The position numbers and the translations under genes were made by a program. Of a stretch of DNA of 64,000 nucleotides, positions 16,707-25,228 are shown in pieces (the stretch's first letter is position 1; each line of letters starts with the position of its first letter). The stretch comes from an uncultured candidate division Zixibacteria bacterium. Its GTDB lineage: Bacteria; Zixibacteria; MSB-5A5; SM1-73. Below the pieces are notes generated by a model that was given only the letters and a program-made list of their open reading frames with translations, was not told the DNA's origin and did not search any database. The stretch is taken from positions 29,702-93,701 of the forward strand of contig CAIVRH010000037.1 in the NCBI GenBank assembly GCA_903908285.1, given 5' to 3'.

Positions 16707-18476
16707 TTGAAGAAAAAAAGCAAAGGAATCTGTACCATCTATCGCGGAATTCCCGCTTCGCCCGGGGTGGTGATAGGAAAGGTGTTTTTGCTTAACCGCG
16801 AGAGCATCGAGGTGGTTGAAGAAAAGATACCGGAGAACGAGGTGAGCAAGGAGATCTTAAAGTTCAAGAAAGCCATTAATGATACCAAGGAGGAGCTCCT
16901 TAAAACCAGAGAGAAGGTGGCGAAGCAAATCGATCCGGATCATGCCAAGATATTCGATGCCCAGATTATGATTTTGGAGGATGAGCTGATCAGCAATGCG
17001 GTGATTGAAAAAATAAAACAATCGCACAGCAATGCCGAATTTGTTTACCGGAAAGTGATCGAGGAAACCGTAAAAGCCTTATCCGCCACCAAAGACGAGT
17101 ATCTCAAAGAGAGAATACTGGACATTCATGCCGTAGAGAATCGCTTGATCTATAATCTCTTGGGGATAAAACATCTCACCGTAGAGAGCATCAATCTTCC
17201 GGTGATTTTAGTGGCACGCTCTCTTTCCCCGGCGGACGTGGTGCACATGAAAAAGGGGAGCATCCTGGGTTTTGCCGCCGATTTGGGCGGGCGGACATCC
17301 CATGTCGCCATCTTAGCCAAATCCATGGGGATTCCGGCAGTGGTCGGACTCAAGAATTTTTTCGATCAGGTAACGGATAAGCAGAGCATCATCTTAGACG
17401 GGCTAAAAGGAGAGATGGTGGTTTGTCCGGACGAAGAGACCCTGGTGGAATATGAAAAAAGAAGAAAGTTCATCCTAAAAAAAACGGAGGAGCTTTCCGA
17501 GTTGAAATCTCTGCCGGCGGTAACTTTAGACGGGCGAAAGATCGAGCTTTCGGCCAATATCGAGTTTCCGACAGATACCGCTTATGCTTTGGAATATGGA
17601 GCGGAGGGAATCGGCCTGTTCCGGACCGAGTATCTATATATCACCCACGCGGGCTTCCCCACCGAGGAGGAGCAACACCAGGTATATCAGGAGGTGATGG
17701 AGAAAGTCCATCCCAAATCCGTTATCTTAAGAACGTTTGACTTGGGCGGCGACAAGTTCGGCCACCACGACGGAAGTTTGGTCGAAGCCAACCCGTTTTT
17801 GGGGTGGAGAGCCATCCGGGCCAGCTTAGACCTACCGGATATGTTCAAAATCCAGCTTAGAGCCATGCTGAAAGCCAGCGCCAAAAAGAGCATCAAGATC
17901 ATGTTTCCCATGATCTCGGAGATAGAAGAGCTGAAAAAAGCCAAAGCCATCCTAAACGAAGCGAAAGAGGAGCTAAAGCGAAAAAAAATCCCGTATGACG
18001 AGAAAATTCCGGTGGGGATCATGGTGGAGATACCTTCGGCGGCACTGGCAGCAGACATTCTGGCAAAAGAGTGCGATTTCTTCAGCATCGGGACTAACGA
18101 CTTGATTCAATACACTCTAGCGGTAGACCGGGGGAACGAAAAGATCGCGCATCTTTATCAGAGCTTTCATCCGGCGGTGTTGCGGTTGATAAAGGAGACC
18201 GTGGATGCCGGCCACCGGAATGGCATCTGGGTCGGACTGTGCGGGGAGATGGCGGCGGATCCTTTAGCTACCACCCTGTTTGTCGGCATGGGGATGGACG
18301 AGCTTTCCACTTCGGCTATGGCCATTCCGGAGATAAAAAAGATCATCCGCTCCATAAGCTTCGAGGATGCCAAAAAACACGCTAGCGAGGTATTGAAGCT
18401 TACCACCATCGATGAGATTAAAAGATTCTTGATTGAAGATTATGCCAGAAGATTCGGGAAGGAGAATAAAGGATAA
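16707..18476 (+). CDS. ptsI: PEP-protein phosphotransferase (enzyme I)
   Basis: Enzyme I takes phosphate from PEP and passes it to HPr. The 589-residue protein has all domains: an N-terminal HPr-binding region (about 30-150), the phospho-His domain with GGRTSHVAILAKSMGIPA (active His199), and a PEP-binding TIM barrel with EGIGLFRTEYLY, LRTFDLGGDK, SIGTNDLIQYTLAVDRGNE and GLCGEMAADP (catalytic Cys512). It begins with TTG right after ptsH, so the two are translationally coupled. No GAF domain is present, so it is the standard EI rather than PtsP. Confidence 0.96.
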   Translation: MKKKSKGICTIYRGIPASPGVVIGKVFLLNRESIEVVEEKIPENEVSKEILKFKKAINDTKEELLKTREKVAKQIDPDHAKIFDAQIMILEDELISNAVIEKIKQSHSNAEFVYRKVIEETVKALSATKDEYLKERILDIHAVENRLIYNLLGIKHLTVESINLPVILVARSLSPADVVHMKKGSILGFAADLGGRTSHVAILAKSMGIPAVVGLKNFFDQVTDKQSIILDGLKGEMVVCPDEETLVEYEKRRKFILKKTEELSELKSLPAVTLDGRKIELSANIEFPTDTAYALEYGAEGIGLFRTEYLYITHAGFPTEEEQHQVYQEVMEKVHPKSVILRTFDLGGDKFGHHDGSLVEANPFLGWRAIRASLDLPDMFKIQLRAMLKASAKKSIKIMFPMISEIEELKKAKAILNEAKEELKRKKIPYDEKIPVGIMVEIPSAALAADILAKECDFFSIGTNDLIQYTLAVDRGNEKIAHLYQSFHPAVLRLIKETVDAGHRNGIWVGLCGEMAADPLATTLFVGMGMDELSTSAMAIPEIKKIIRSISFEDAKKHASEVLKLTTIDEIKRFLIEDYARRFGKENKG

Positions 18477-18565
18477 TCTGTCTTGTTCGCAGGGGACGGG
18501 TTCTTTACCATTCTAATATAACATCGCAAAAAGTGTACGACGTTTAACCATAGGATCATAATTCC

Positions 18566-19633
18566 ATGAACACATTAGACCATAAAGACCAGATTAAAAA
18601 GATAGACCAGGCGGGGATGTATGAGGTGATCTACAATTTTCCGGCTCAGTTCGAAGACGGACTGAAACGCGCCCAGCAGATAGATCTTCCCCGATGGGGC
18701 AAAAGACAGGTAAGAAACATCGTGATGGCCGGTCTGGGCGGTTCTGCCATCGGCGGAGACTTGGTGCGTTCTTATCTGGCGAATAAAATCTTCAATCCCT
18801 TTGTCATCTGCAGAAACTATACTTTGCCCAATTGGGTGCTTCCCTCCACTTTGGTCTTCCTCTCCAGCTATTCCGGAAACACCGAGGAGACTCTATCGGC
18901 TTTGCAGGATGCTTTATCCAAAGGGGCCAAAATCATTTCCATAACCTCCAACGGCGAAGTAGAAAAGATTTCTGCCAAGGAGAATATTCCCTGTGTTCGA
19001 CTCCCTAAAGGTTACCAACCCCGGGCGGCCCTGGGATATTCATTTGTCCCCATATTGGTATTGCTGGAGAGATTAGGGTTGGTTGAAGGCGAGGAGGAGA
19101 ATATAAATCAGGCCAAAATATTCTTGGAAAAGAACAGAAACAACTATCGAATGGAAGCGGAGGCGGGGAAGAATCCCGCGAAAATGCTTGCCGCCAAGCT
19201 GCACAAGAAATTGCCCATTATCTACGCCGCCAACGATTATTTCGACACCGTCTCCACCCGTTGGAAAGGGCAGATCTGCGAGAATGCCAAGATGCTCGCC
19301 TTCAACAACGTGTTCCCGGAATTCAATCACAACGAGCTGGTGGGCTGGAAGGTCTTGTCCGATTACCGGGATGATTTGATCGTGGTGATTCTAAAAGACC
19401 GGGAAGACCATCCCCGCATCCAGAAAAGAATGGAGATCGTCAAGGGGATCATCGAGAAACTGAAAGTAGAAGTGATTGAAGTCGAAAGCTCTGGAGAGAA
19501 TCTTTTGTCCCGGATGTTCTCTTTGATTCAGCTGGGGGATTTCACCAGCTTTTACCTGTCGATTTTGAACGAGGAAGATCCGTCACCCGTAAAAGTGATT
19601 GATTTTCTGAAGAATGAATTGGCGAAGGAATAA
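18566..19633 (+). CDS. Bifunctional phosphoglucose/phosphomannose isomerase (SIS family)
   Basis: This protein probably interconverts glucose-6-P, fructose-6-P and mannose-6-P. It is a short SIS-domain protein of 355 residues, unlike classical PGI of about 550. Seen: MAGLGGSAIGGDLVRSYL (first SIS sugar-phosphate loop), FLSSYSGNTEETLSALQ (second), PRAALGYSF, and FPEFNHNELVGW, the region that holds the catalytic Glu and His in the characterised crenarchaeal enzymes. The C-terminal domain matches the PGI/PMI family (DFTSFYLSILNEEDPSPV). ATG 18566 is a reasonable start. Its place after ptsHI suggests a link to sugar metabolism, but it may be transcribed separately. Confidence 0.92.
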   Translation: MNTLDHKDQIKKIDQAGMYEVIYNFPAQFEDGLKRAQQIDLPRWGKRQVRNIVMAGLGGSAIGGDLVRSYLANKIFNPFVICRNYTLPNWVLPSTLVFLSSYSGNTEETLSALQDALSKGAKIISITSNGEVEKISAKENIPCVRLPKGYQPRAALGYSFVPILVLLERLGLVEGEEENINQAKIFLEKNRNNYRMEAEAGKNPAKMLAAKLHKKLPIIYAANDYFDTVSTRWKGQICENAKMLAFNNVFPEFNHNELVGWKVLSDYRDDLIVVILKDREDHPRIQKRMEIVKGIIEKLKVEVIEVESSGENLLSRMFSLIQLGDFTSFYLSILNEEDPSPVKVIDFLKNELAKE

Positions 19634-19906
19634 ACATCTCCCCTTTGATCTTCCCTCTTCATGAATGAGAAAGGGAGACTGTAGCCGCACTCATTAGAGT
19701 GCGTGGAAAAAGTGTAATCTTGGGGCGGGATAAATTCCCGCCCCTATGAATGATAATAGGTTATCACACATAGAGCAGGGCATTCAGCCCTGCGAATTGG
19801 GTTTTCAATAGATTTTAGTGCGCCATGAGATGAGTTGGAATTAAAAATTAAAAAAGCAAAATTTAAAGTTGCAATTTAAAATTCAAAATTATCGAATATA
19901 AACTTG
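19634..19906. repeat. R2 and R5 repeats
   Basis: Bases 19721-19797 are a clean R2 unit: GGGGCGGGATAAATTCCCGC, then GAGCAGGGCATTCAGCCCTG. Bases 19838-19893 are R5 (AATTAAAAAAGCAAAATTTA-like words). The same order of R2 followed by R5 is seen elsewhere. No gene is present. Confidence 0.7.
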
Positions 19907-21097
19907 ATGTCTTCTGCCCAAAGAGCAAAGTATTCTTACATCTTACTATTTTCCATTTGCTCCCTTATTATTTCATTAATCCCCATACAAGCACAAACAC
20001 ACCCTCAAGATAATATTACGCCACCTTTTGATCTCAAGGTAAAAGACACCCCCAACGATGGCGGCGGAAGTCTCACCCTGACCTGGGAACTTTCCCCGAT
20101 GGATGGAAAGCAAATTGGGGATATGGATGGATACCAGATATTCCGCGCTACCCGAGCTGACACTGCCCTCAAGTTGATAGGTCAAGTTGGCGATAATACC
20201 GCCACATTCACCGATATCGGATTGGATAATAAAGAAGAATATGTTTATGCCATCCGGGCGAAAAAGGATTCTTCATATTCCGGGATGGTTTATTCTATCT
20301 TCGCTTTTCCCAAAGTCAACTGGTTTCGGACCAACCGGATCAATCTTTTGGTTTTGCTTTTGATCTTTTCCTCGTCAGTTCTTTTATATATCCGCAGCGC
20401 TAAAAGTGGAAAGGGGCTTTTCATACGCAAATTAGCCGGTTTGGAGGCGGTGGAGGAGGCGGTGGGAAGAGCCACCGAGATGGGAAAGCCGGTGCTGTTC
20501 GTCCCCGGCATAGACGAGCTGGACGAGATCCAGACCATTGCCGGCCTATCCATTTTAGGGAGGGTGGCGCGCATCACCGCTCAATACGAAACCCCTTTGG
20601 TGGTGCCGGTGCTTTATCCCATGGCTCTGGCAGCGGCAGGAGAAATAGTCAAAGGGGCTTACTCGGAGTCCGGAAAACCGGAAAGTTACAAACCGGAGAT
20701 GACCCGGTATGTGGCCGGGGAACAGTTTGCGTTCGTGGCAGCGGTGAACGGAATCATGCTTCGGGAAAAACCCGCAGCTTGTATCTATGCGGGAGCCTTC
20801 TACGCCGAATCCTTGCTGTTGGCGGAGACCGGATTTGCCACCGGCGCCATACAGATCGCCGGCACAGCCAATCCGGAACAACTTCCTTTCTTCATCGCCG
20901 CCTGCGATTATACCCTGATGGGAGAGGAACTCTACGCTGCCAGTGCATACCTGTCCAAAGAGCCTCTGCTTTTGGGAAGCCTGAAGGGGCAGGATTTGGT
21001 CAAGTTGTTTTTGGTCGGATGCATCATAATGGGCGTAATCTTTGAGATATTTCAGATCGGCAACGGATTTTTTACCAGGTTGTTTTTGGAACAATAA
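19907..21097 (+). CDS. Secreted/membrane-anchored fibronectin III protein with DUF6754-like domain
   Basis: It starts with ATG 19907 (an adjacent TTG at 19904 is less likely) and has 396 residues. It has a signal peptide (about 8-29, ending I-Q-A-Q), a fibronectin type III-like domain (about 37-133: SLTLTWELSP, DGYQIFRATRADTALKLIG, EYVYAIRAKKD), a membrane helix (about 145-164: INLLVLLLIFSSSVLLYI), then a long conserved domain that I associate with DUF6754 (AGLEAVEEAVGRATEMGKPV, ARITAQYETPLVVPVLYPMA, AACDYTLMGEELYAASAYLS) and a second membrane helix near the C-terminus. Function is unknown. It heads a run of six membrane-protein genes on one strand, which suggests a shared complex. Confidence 0.78.
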   Translation: MSSAQRAKYSYILLFSICSLIISLIPIQAQTHPQDNITPPFDLKVKDTPNDGGGSLTLTWELSPMDGKQIGDMDGYQIFRATRADTALKLIGQVGDNTATFTDIGLDNKEEYVYAIRAKKDSSYSGMVYSIFAFPKVNWFRTNRINLLVLLLIFSSSVLLYIRSAKSGKGLFIRKLAGLEAVEEAVGRATEMGKPVLFVPGIDELDEIQTIAGLSILGRVARITAQYETPLVVPVLYPMALAAAGEIVKGAYSESGKPESYKPEMTRYVAGEQFAFVAAVNGIMLREKPAACIYAGAFYAESLLLAETGFATGAIQIAGTANPEQLPFFIAACDYTLMGEELYAASAYLSKEPLLLGSLKGQDLVKLFLVGCIIMGVIFEIFQIGNGFFTRLFLEQ

Positions 21098-21519
21098 CAA
21101 GAAATTCAAAATTAAAAGAGAAAAATTCAAAGTTAAAGAGAACCTGATATCCATTGGCTGAAAATTTTAAATTTTGAACTATTGTTGGTAACGAACGCTT
21201 GCGTCTGTGGTGAACAAATAATACGCCAAGGCATGAAGCCTTGGCTACGCGACTCAGAACAATGAAAGAAATTTAAAATTAAAAGAGCAAAATGCAACCA
21301 GACGGTTGCTCCCAGACGGGAGCGCTGCGCGGGCACCGTCCGCTCGTCTGAGCAAAATTTCAATCCAAAATTCAAAATTGAAGAGAACATAATATCCTTT
21401 GCCAGATAATTTTAGATTTTGAATTGTAATTTTGAGTTGTTCATTTTGAATTTTAAATTATTAAGATCTCCCTCCTGTCCTTTTAGTCGTTTCATAGAAA
21501 AAGGATAAAAGGGGATAGA
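21098..21519. repeat. R5/R3 repeat block with GC-rich insertion
   Basis: About 420 bases without a gene. R5 words (GAAATTCAAAATTAAAAGAG, AATTTTAAATTTTGAAC) occur at 21100-21180 and again at 21264-21455. They are interrupted by an R3-like CCAAGGCATGAAGCCTTGG palindrome (21222-21248) and by a GC-rich segment (CAGACGGTTGCTCCCAGACG). The block ends just before a strong AAAAGGGG ribosome site. Confidence 0.65.
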
Positions 21520-22155
21520 TTGAATAAAGGGATCATGAAGACCCAGCTTCCCGTCGTCATCGCTTTTCTTGCCGGATTGGTCATGGTAAGTGCTTTCTTC
21601 GTTCCGGAGCATCATCTGGAGAATTTAAGCCAGAATTTTCTCACCTTCGTCACCATCGTGGGGGGATTCACTCTGCTATTGGGCATGGTGAGCATCATGC
21701 GGGCCAACCTTCAGGTGGTGAGAAAGAAAGGAAAAGGATGGGGCTATAAACTGATTTTGATATTGACCCTTTTGATCATGTCGATCTCCAGCCTTATCTG
21801 GGGGACGCACGAGGGAACGGTATACCACTGGATGTTCCAGAACATGCAGTCTCCCATGATGTCGACCATGTTCTCGCTTCTAGCCTTCTTTATCGCCTCG
21901 GCGGCTTACCGCGCATTCAGGGCCAGAACCATAGAAGCCACCATACTGTTGTTCACCGCGGTCATCGTCATGCTGGGAAGAATACCCTTGGGGCAGTTCA
22001 TCTGGAACAAATTGCCGGAATATACCGATTGGATCATGGCGTATCCCAATCTCTCCGTACAGAGGGGAATCATCATCGGAGCGGCTTTGGGCGCAGCCTC
22101 CATGTCGCTGCGAATAATTTTGGGAATCGAACGAACCTATATGGGCAAAGGATGA
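21520..22155 (+). CDS. Conserved multi-pass membrane protein of unknown function
   Basis: This 211-residue protein has about six predicted membrane segments (KTQLPVVIAFLAGLVMVSAF, FLTFVTIVGGFTLLLGMVSI, LILILTLLIMSISSLIWG, MMSTMFSLLAFFIASAAY, EATILLFTAVIVMLGRIPLG and RGIIIGAALGAASMSLRIIL). A conserved-looking loop reads WGTHEGTVYHWMFQNMQSP. TTG 21520 has AAAAGGGG five bases upstream and is preferred; ATG 21535 is the alternative. Its stop overlaps the start of the next gene (ATGA), so the two are coupled. I do not recognise a named family. Position points to work with the DUF6754 protein. Confidence 0.8.
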   Translation: MNKGIMKTQLPVVIAFLAGLVMVSAFFVPEHHLENLSQNFLTFVTIVGGFTLLLGMVSIMRANLQVVRKKGKGWGYKLILILTLLIMSISSLIWGTHEGTVYHWMFQNMQSPMMSTMFSLLAFFIASAAYRAFRARTIEATILLFTAVIVMLGRIPLGQFIWNKLPEYTDWIMAYPNLSVQRGIIIGAALGAASMSLRIILGIERTYMGKG

Positions 22156-22382
22156 ATAAAGAACCTAAACTGCCAAAACTGCTATTCTTCAGGAAGATCA
22201 GACCCAAATACAAAAAAGCGCTGATCCTGGCGCTGATCATCTCTTTTGTCGTAGCGGTGATACTCCTTTTAGTTTTTAACAAGTACTTTTTCAAACCGGT
22301 ACTTGAAAATAGAGGATCGGTCAAGAATAAACCTGCGGTGATAGTGTCAAAGCAAGAAAGACGTTTAAGGTTTGTGGTTTAA
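22152..22382 (+). CDS. Small single-pass membrane protein
   Basis: A 76-residue protein starting at ATG 22152, overlapping the previous stop by four bases (ATGA). It has a basic N-terminus (PKLPKLLFFRKIRPKYKKA), one membrane helix (about 24-42: LILALIISFVVAVILLLVF), and a basic tail ending in R-L-R-F-V-V. The tail runs into an R6 repeat, so the last residues may be recruited from repeat DNA. Strong coupling supports it as a real gene despite its size. Function unknown. Confidence 0.7.
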   Translation: MNKEPKLPKLLFFRKIRPKYKKALILALIISFVVAVILLLVFNKYFFKPVLENRGSVKNKPAVIVSKQERRLRFVV

Positions 22383-22430
22383 AGTTCAAAGTAAAACCTT
22401 GAACCTTGAACTTCGAACTTTGAACGTTTT
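22376..22430. repeat. Family R6 repeat (GTTCAAAG / CTTTGAAC palindrome)
   Basis: A TTTAAAGTTCAAAGTAAAAC segment is followed by CTTGAACCTTGAACTTCGAA and CTTTGAACG, an inverted repeat. It overlaps the stop codon of the small membrane protein gene and precedes the LiaF-like gene. Confidence 0.6.
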
Positions 22431-22450
22431 TAAAGAATCTGGAGGTCTCG

Positions 22451-23023
22451 ATGAAACCAAAAAATATTTGGACCATCCTATTTGCTTCGCTTCTCATCCT
22501 GATCGGGGTTTTGGCTCTTTTAGACAGCTTGGAGGTGGTTGAATTCTGGCCGTCGTTGGGAAAACTATGGCCTTTGGTTTTAATCATTCTGGGCATTTGG
22601 TTCTTGTTCAGAAGACATCATTTCTCCTGGGATGACAAGGTTTATGTCCACGGAGGGAATAAACAGAGCAAGGCTTTTGGCGATTTGAAAATCGATTCCA
22701 CCGGAATAGATCCGCACGGAATGAATATCGAGATGGGATTCGGCGATCTGGAGGTGAATCTCACCAAAGCTAACTTCGCCGACAAGGAAAGCTTAGTGCA
22801 ACTGGCCTTGGGATTCGGAGATGTGAAGGTTTGGATGCCATCCGATGTGAAAACCTCTATCTCCGCCAGCTGCGGAGCGGGTGATATCGATGTTCTGGGA
22901 AAAAGAGATGAGGGTTTGGGAAACAGGGTGGAACATCAGGACGAAGGTTACGAATCGGCTCAAAGGAAACTGAAGTTGATGGTAAAGCTGGGGTTCGGAG
23001 ACATCAAGATTTCGAGGGTATAA
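22451..23023 (+). CDS. LiaI/LiaF-like membrane protein (DUF5668-type helices plus LiaF C-terminal-like domain)
   Basis: This 190-residue protein has two N-terminal membrane helices arranged as in DUF5668/LiaI proteins (IWTILFASLLILIGVLALLD and WPLVLIILGIWFLFRR). A beta-rich cytoplasmic or periplasmic domain follows with three repeated F-G-D motifs: AFGDLKIDSTGID, MGFGDLEVNLTKANF and LGFGDVKVWMPSDV, plus LGFGDIKIS at the very end. This resembles the LiaF C-terminal 'cell wall-active antibiotic response' domain. LiaF restrains an envelope-stress two-component system in Firmicutes; no LiaRS is adjacent here, so that role is not implied. An AATCTGGAGG ribosome site precedes ATG 22451. Confidence 0.82.
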   Translation: MKPKNIWTILFASLLILIGVLALLDSLEVVEFWPSLGKLWPLVLIILGIWFLFRRHHFSWDDKVYVHGGNKQSKAFGDLKIDSTGIDPHGMNIEMGFGDLEVNLTKANFADKESLVQLALGFGDVKVWMPSDVKTSISASCGAGDIDVLGKRDEGLGNRVEHQDEGYESAQRKLKLMVKLGFGDIKISRV

Positions 23024-23378
23024 ACTAGCCGCTCCCCCTTGGTCCCCTTCAGGATGATTCCCTCTCCATTTTCCGGAGAGGGGGACATCAGGGGGTGATG
23101 TAGAAATTCAAAATTAAAAATGCAAAATGAAATATTGCAGATCAAAATTCAAAATTGAAGGTGAAGGAACCAAATCAAAAAACCATCACTGAATAACCAG
23201 GTGTCATTCTGGCTGAATTTAAGCATCTCTGATGATTGTATCCACAAGATGAGATTCTTCGGTCGTCCAAATGGACTCCCTCAGAAAGACACAAAAGCGA
23301 TTTTCCCGTTTGCATTAATTTTGATCTTTGAATTTTAAATTAGAAATACAAACTCCCAATCGACTCTAAGAGGTCTCT
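23024..23378. repeat. R1, R5 and R4 repeats in series
   Basis: A spacer of about 355 bases. R1 lies at 23028-23099 (CTCCCCCTTGGTCCCCTTC to CGGAGAGGGGGACATCAGGG), R5 at 23100-23160, and R4 at 23251-23293 (GAGATTCTTCGGTCGTCC to CTCCCTCAGAAAGACAC). A shorter R5 piece is at 23320-23345. No gene is visible. Confidence 0.65.
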
Positions 23379-24221
23379 TTGAATAGATTAATCGAGTTAT
23401 TCTCCAAATTTAAAGACATCGACCGGAGATATATCTTTCTTTTCATCGGCGCGGCTGCAATTATCCCCTTGATCATCCCCCTGGGGCTTCCCCTGGGAGT
23501 GACCCCTTCGTCTGAGAATCTTTTTAATGCGGTGGACAGCTTGAAAGAAGGATCGATAGTGATGCTCACCTTTGACTACTATCCCTCCACTTTGCCCGAA
23601 ACCGAGCCGATGTCGTATGCGGCGCTGCGTCAGCTTTTCAAAAAGAACATCCGGGTGATTACGGTAACCACCATTCCCCTGGGCGCTTTATCGGTGATGG
23701 AGGAGGTGGTCAAAAACGTAGCCGGTGAATATAATAAGAAATATGGGGTGGATTATGTTAACCTGGGGTACAAATACGGTTATGTGGCGGTGATGCTGGG
23801 AATGGGAAGAAACATATCCGACATCTTTCCCCGGGATAATTACGACAATAAGCTGGAAGACCTTCCCCTGATGAAAGAAGTGAAGAATTACAGTAATATC
23901 GATTTTATTTTTGTGGTTTCGGATAATGCCACCGTGGATTACTGGGTATCTTTGGTCAATGCCCAATTTGGAGTTCCCATGGGTGCGGGGGTGACTGCGG
24001 TGATGGCGCCAAAGTGCTATTCGTACCTTCAGACCAAGCAATTAGTTGGTCTTTTGGGCGGGATGAAAGGAGCGGCGGAATACGAGAGACTGACCAAGAA
24101 TCCGGGACGAGCCACCCGGGGAATGGACCCGCAGTCGATCATCCATTTTCTGATGATTGCTTTCATAGTATTGGGGAATGTGGGATATTTTGTAAGTAAA
24201 AAGAGGAAGAGCAATAACTAA
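23379..24221 (+). CDS. Membrane-anchored protein of unknown function
   Basis: This 280-residue protein starts at TTG 23379. It has an N-terminal signal anchor (about 19-41: YIFLFIGAAAIIPLIIPLGL) and a C-terminal membrane helix (about 252-270: IIHFLMIAFIVLGNVGYFV). Between them is an alpha/beta-looking domain with FDYYPSTLPETEPMSYAALR, IRVITVTTIPLGALSVMEEV, VNLGYKYGYVAVMLGMGRNI and GVPMGAGVTAVMAPKCYSYL. Both ends in the membrane and a soluble middle give the same overall topology as the DUF6754 protein, and the predicted loop phrase Q-L-V-G-L-L-G-G-M-K-G is notable. I do not recognise a family. The gene order suggests that it belongs with its neighbours. Confidence 0.75.
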   Translation: MNRLIELFSKFKDIDRRYIFLFIGAAAIIPLIIPLGLPLGVTPSSENLFNAVDSLKEGSIVMLTFDYYPSTLPETEPMSYAALRQLFKKNIRVITVTTIPLGALSVMEEVVKNVAGEYNKKYGVDYVNLGYKYGYVAVMLGMGRNISDIFPRDNYDNKLEDLPLMKEVKNYSNIDFIFVVSDNATVDYWVSLVNAQFGVPMGAGVTAVMAPKCYSYLQTKQLVGLLGGMKGAAEYERLTKNPGRATRGMDPQSIIHFLMIAFIVLGNVGYFVSKKRKSNN

Positions 24222-24530
24222 TGACAAATGACGGATGACGAATAAAAACGTCCGCTGTCCATTGTCCGCCGTCCGCCGCAAAACCAAAGAAGGTAGGAAG
24301 ACGGATTAAAAATCGATGACGAATAACGAAAGAAGTGTAAACGAACATTCACAGCATGCTAGTATGTCACCCTGAGCGAGCAGGCGGTACCCGGCGAGCG
24401 CTCCCGTCGGGGTAGCGAAGGGTCTGGGAATCAGATTCTTCTCCCGCCTGTGGCGGGATCAGAATGACACAAAGACGGTTTTGAACTAAAATTTTAAATT
24501 TTTCTCTTTGACTTTTGATTTGGCTATTCT
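24222..24530. repeat. ATGACAAATGACG-type, GTCCGC-type and R4 repeats
   Basis: A spacer of about 309 bases. 24221-24345 holds ATGACAAATGACGGATGACG words and GTCCGCTGTCCATTGTCCGC words, the latter recurring at 5412 and 25140. 24363-24472 is a long R4 copy (GTCACCCTGAGCGAGCAGG through CCCGCCTGTGGCGGGATCAG). R5 words lie at 24480-24515. No gene is seen. Confidence 0.65.
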
Positions 24531-25136
24531 ATGAATCTCGAATTTATCGGAATCACAGTCGCAGCACTTCTGACCTTGTGCATCTACAGCTTTTTGTATA
24601 AGGATAATCCTTTCTACAAATTAGCCGAGCATATTTTTGCCGGGCTTTCTGCAGGATACTACGTAGGTCTGGTGTGGCACTCCATCATCAAACAACAGCT
24701 CATCGGCCCGCTTTTTGTAGAACATCAAATCATTTTCATAATTCCCGCCATCCTGGGTCTTCTCATGTTCACCCGTTTCGTCCCAAAGATCGCCTGGCTT
24801 TCGAGGATTTCACTGGCTTTTGTGGTGGGGAATACCGCCGGGATAGTCTTAACCCAGCAGCTGCATGGATTGGTGCTGCCGCAGGTGAGGAATACTTTTA
24901 CCGTAGCTTTTAATTTTTCCGGTGTGGTGCTGATTGTGGGAGTTATATCCACTCTGATCTATTTCTACTTCTCCAAGGAACACAAGGGGGCATTGGGGGT
25001 GGTCGCCAGCATAGGCATCTGGTTTATCATGATCTCCTTCGGCGCCTCGTTCGGCTACACCGTGATGGCCCGAGTCTCTCTGCTTATCGGCCGAGCACAG
25101 TTTCTTTTGATCAACTGGCTGCATTTGATAAAATAG
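24531..25136 (+). CDS. Conserved multi-pass membrane protein of unknown function
   Basis: A 201-residue protein with about six membrane segments, for example EFIGITVAALLTLCIYSFLY, IIFIIPAILGLLMFTRFV, ISLAFVVGNTAGIVLTQQL, SGVVLIVGVISTLIYFYF and GVVASIGIWFIMISFGASFG. The motif YKDNPFYKLAEHIFAGLSAG after the first helix looks conserved. It ends the run of plus-strand membrane genes that began at 19907. No named family is recognised. The gene ends in TAG. Confidence 0.78.
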   Translation: MNLEFIGITVAALLTLCIYSFLYKDNPFYKLAEHIFAGLSAGYYVGLVWHSIIKQQLIGPLFVEHQIIFIIPAILGLLMFTRFVPKIAWLSRISLAFVVGNTAGIVLTQQLHGLVLPQVRNTFTVAFNFSGVVLIVGVISTLIYFYFSKEHKGALGVVASIGIWFIMISFGASFGYTVMARVSLLIGRAQFLLINWLHLIK

Positions 25137-25228
25137 TCCGTAGTCCATCGTCCGCAGAAACGACCTCACCCCCTCTTTCCCTCTCTCCACAAATGTGGAG
25201 TGGGGGGATCAAAGGGGGAGAGGTTTTA
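25133..25228. repeat. GTCCGTAGTCC-type repeat plus family R1 unit
   Basis: TAGTCCGTAGTCCATCGTCC words (shared with 5412 and 24247) are followed by an R1 unit (25163-25227: ACCTCACCCCCTCTTTCC to GGGGGAGAGGTTTT). The R1 unit lies between convergent genes, where it could serve as a bidirectional transcript end. Confidence 0.65.
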
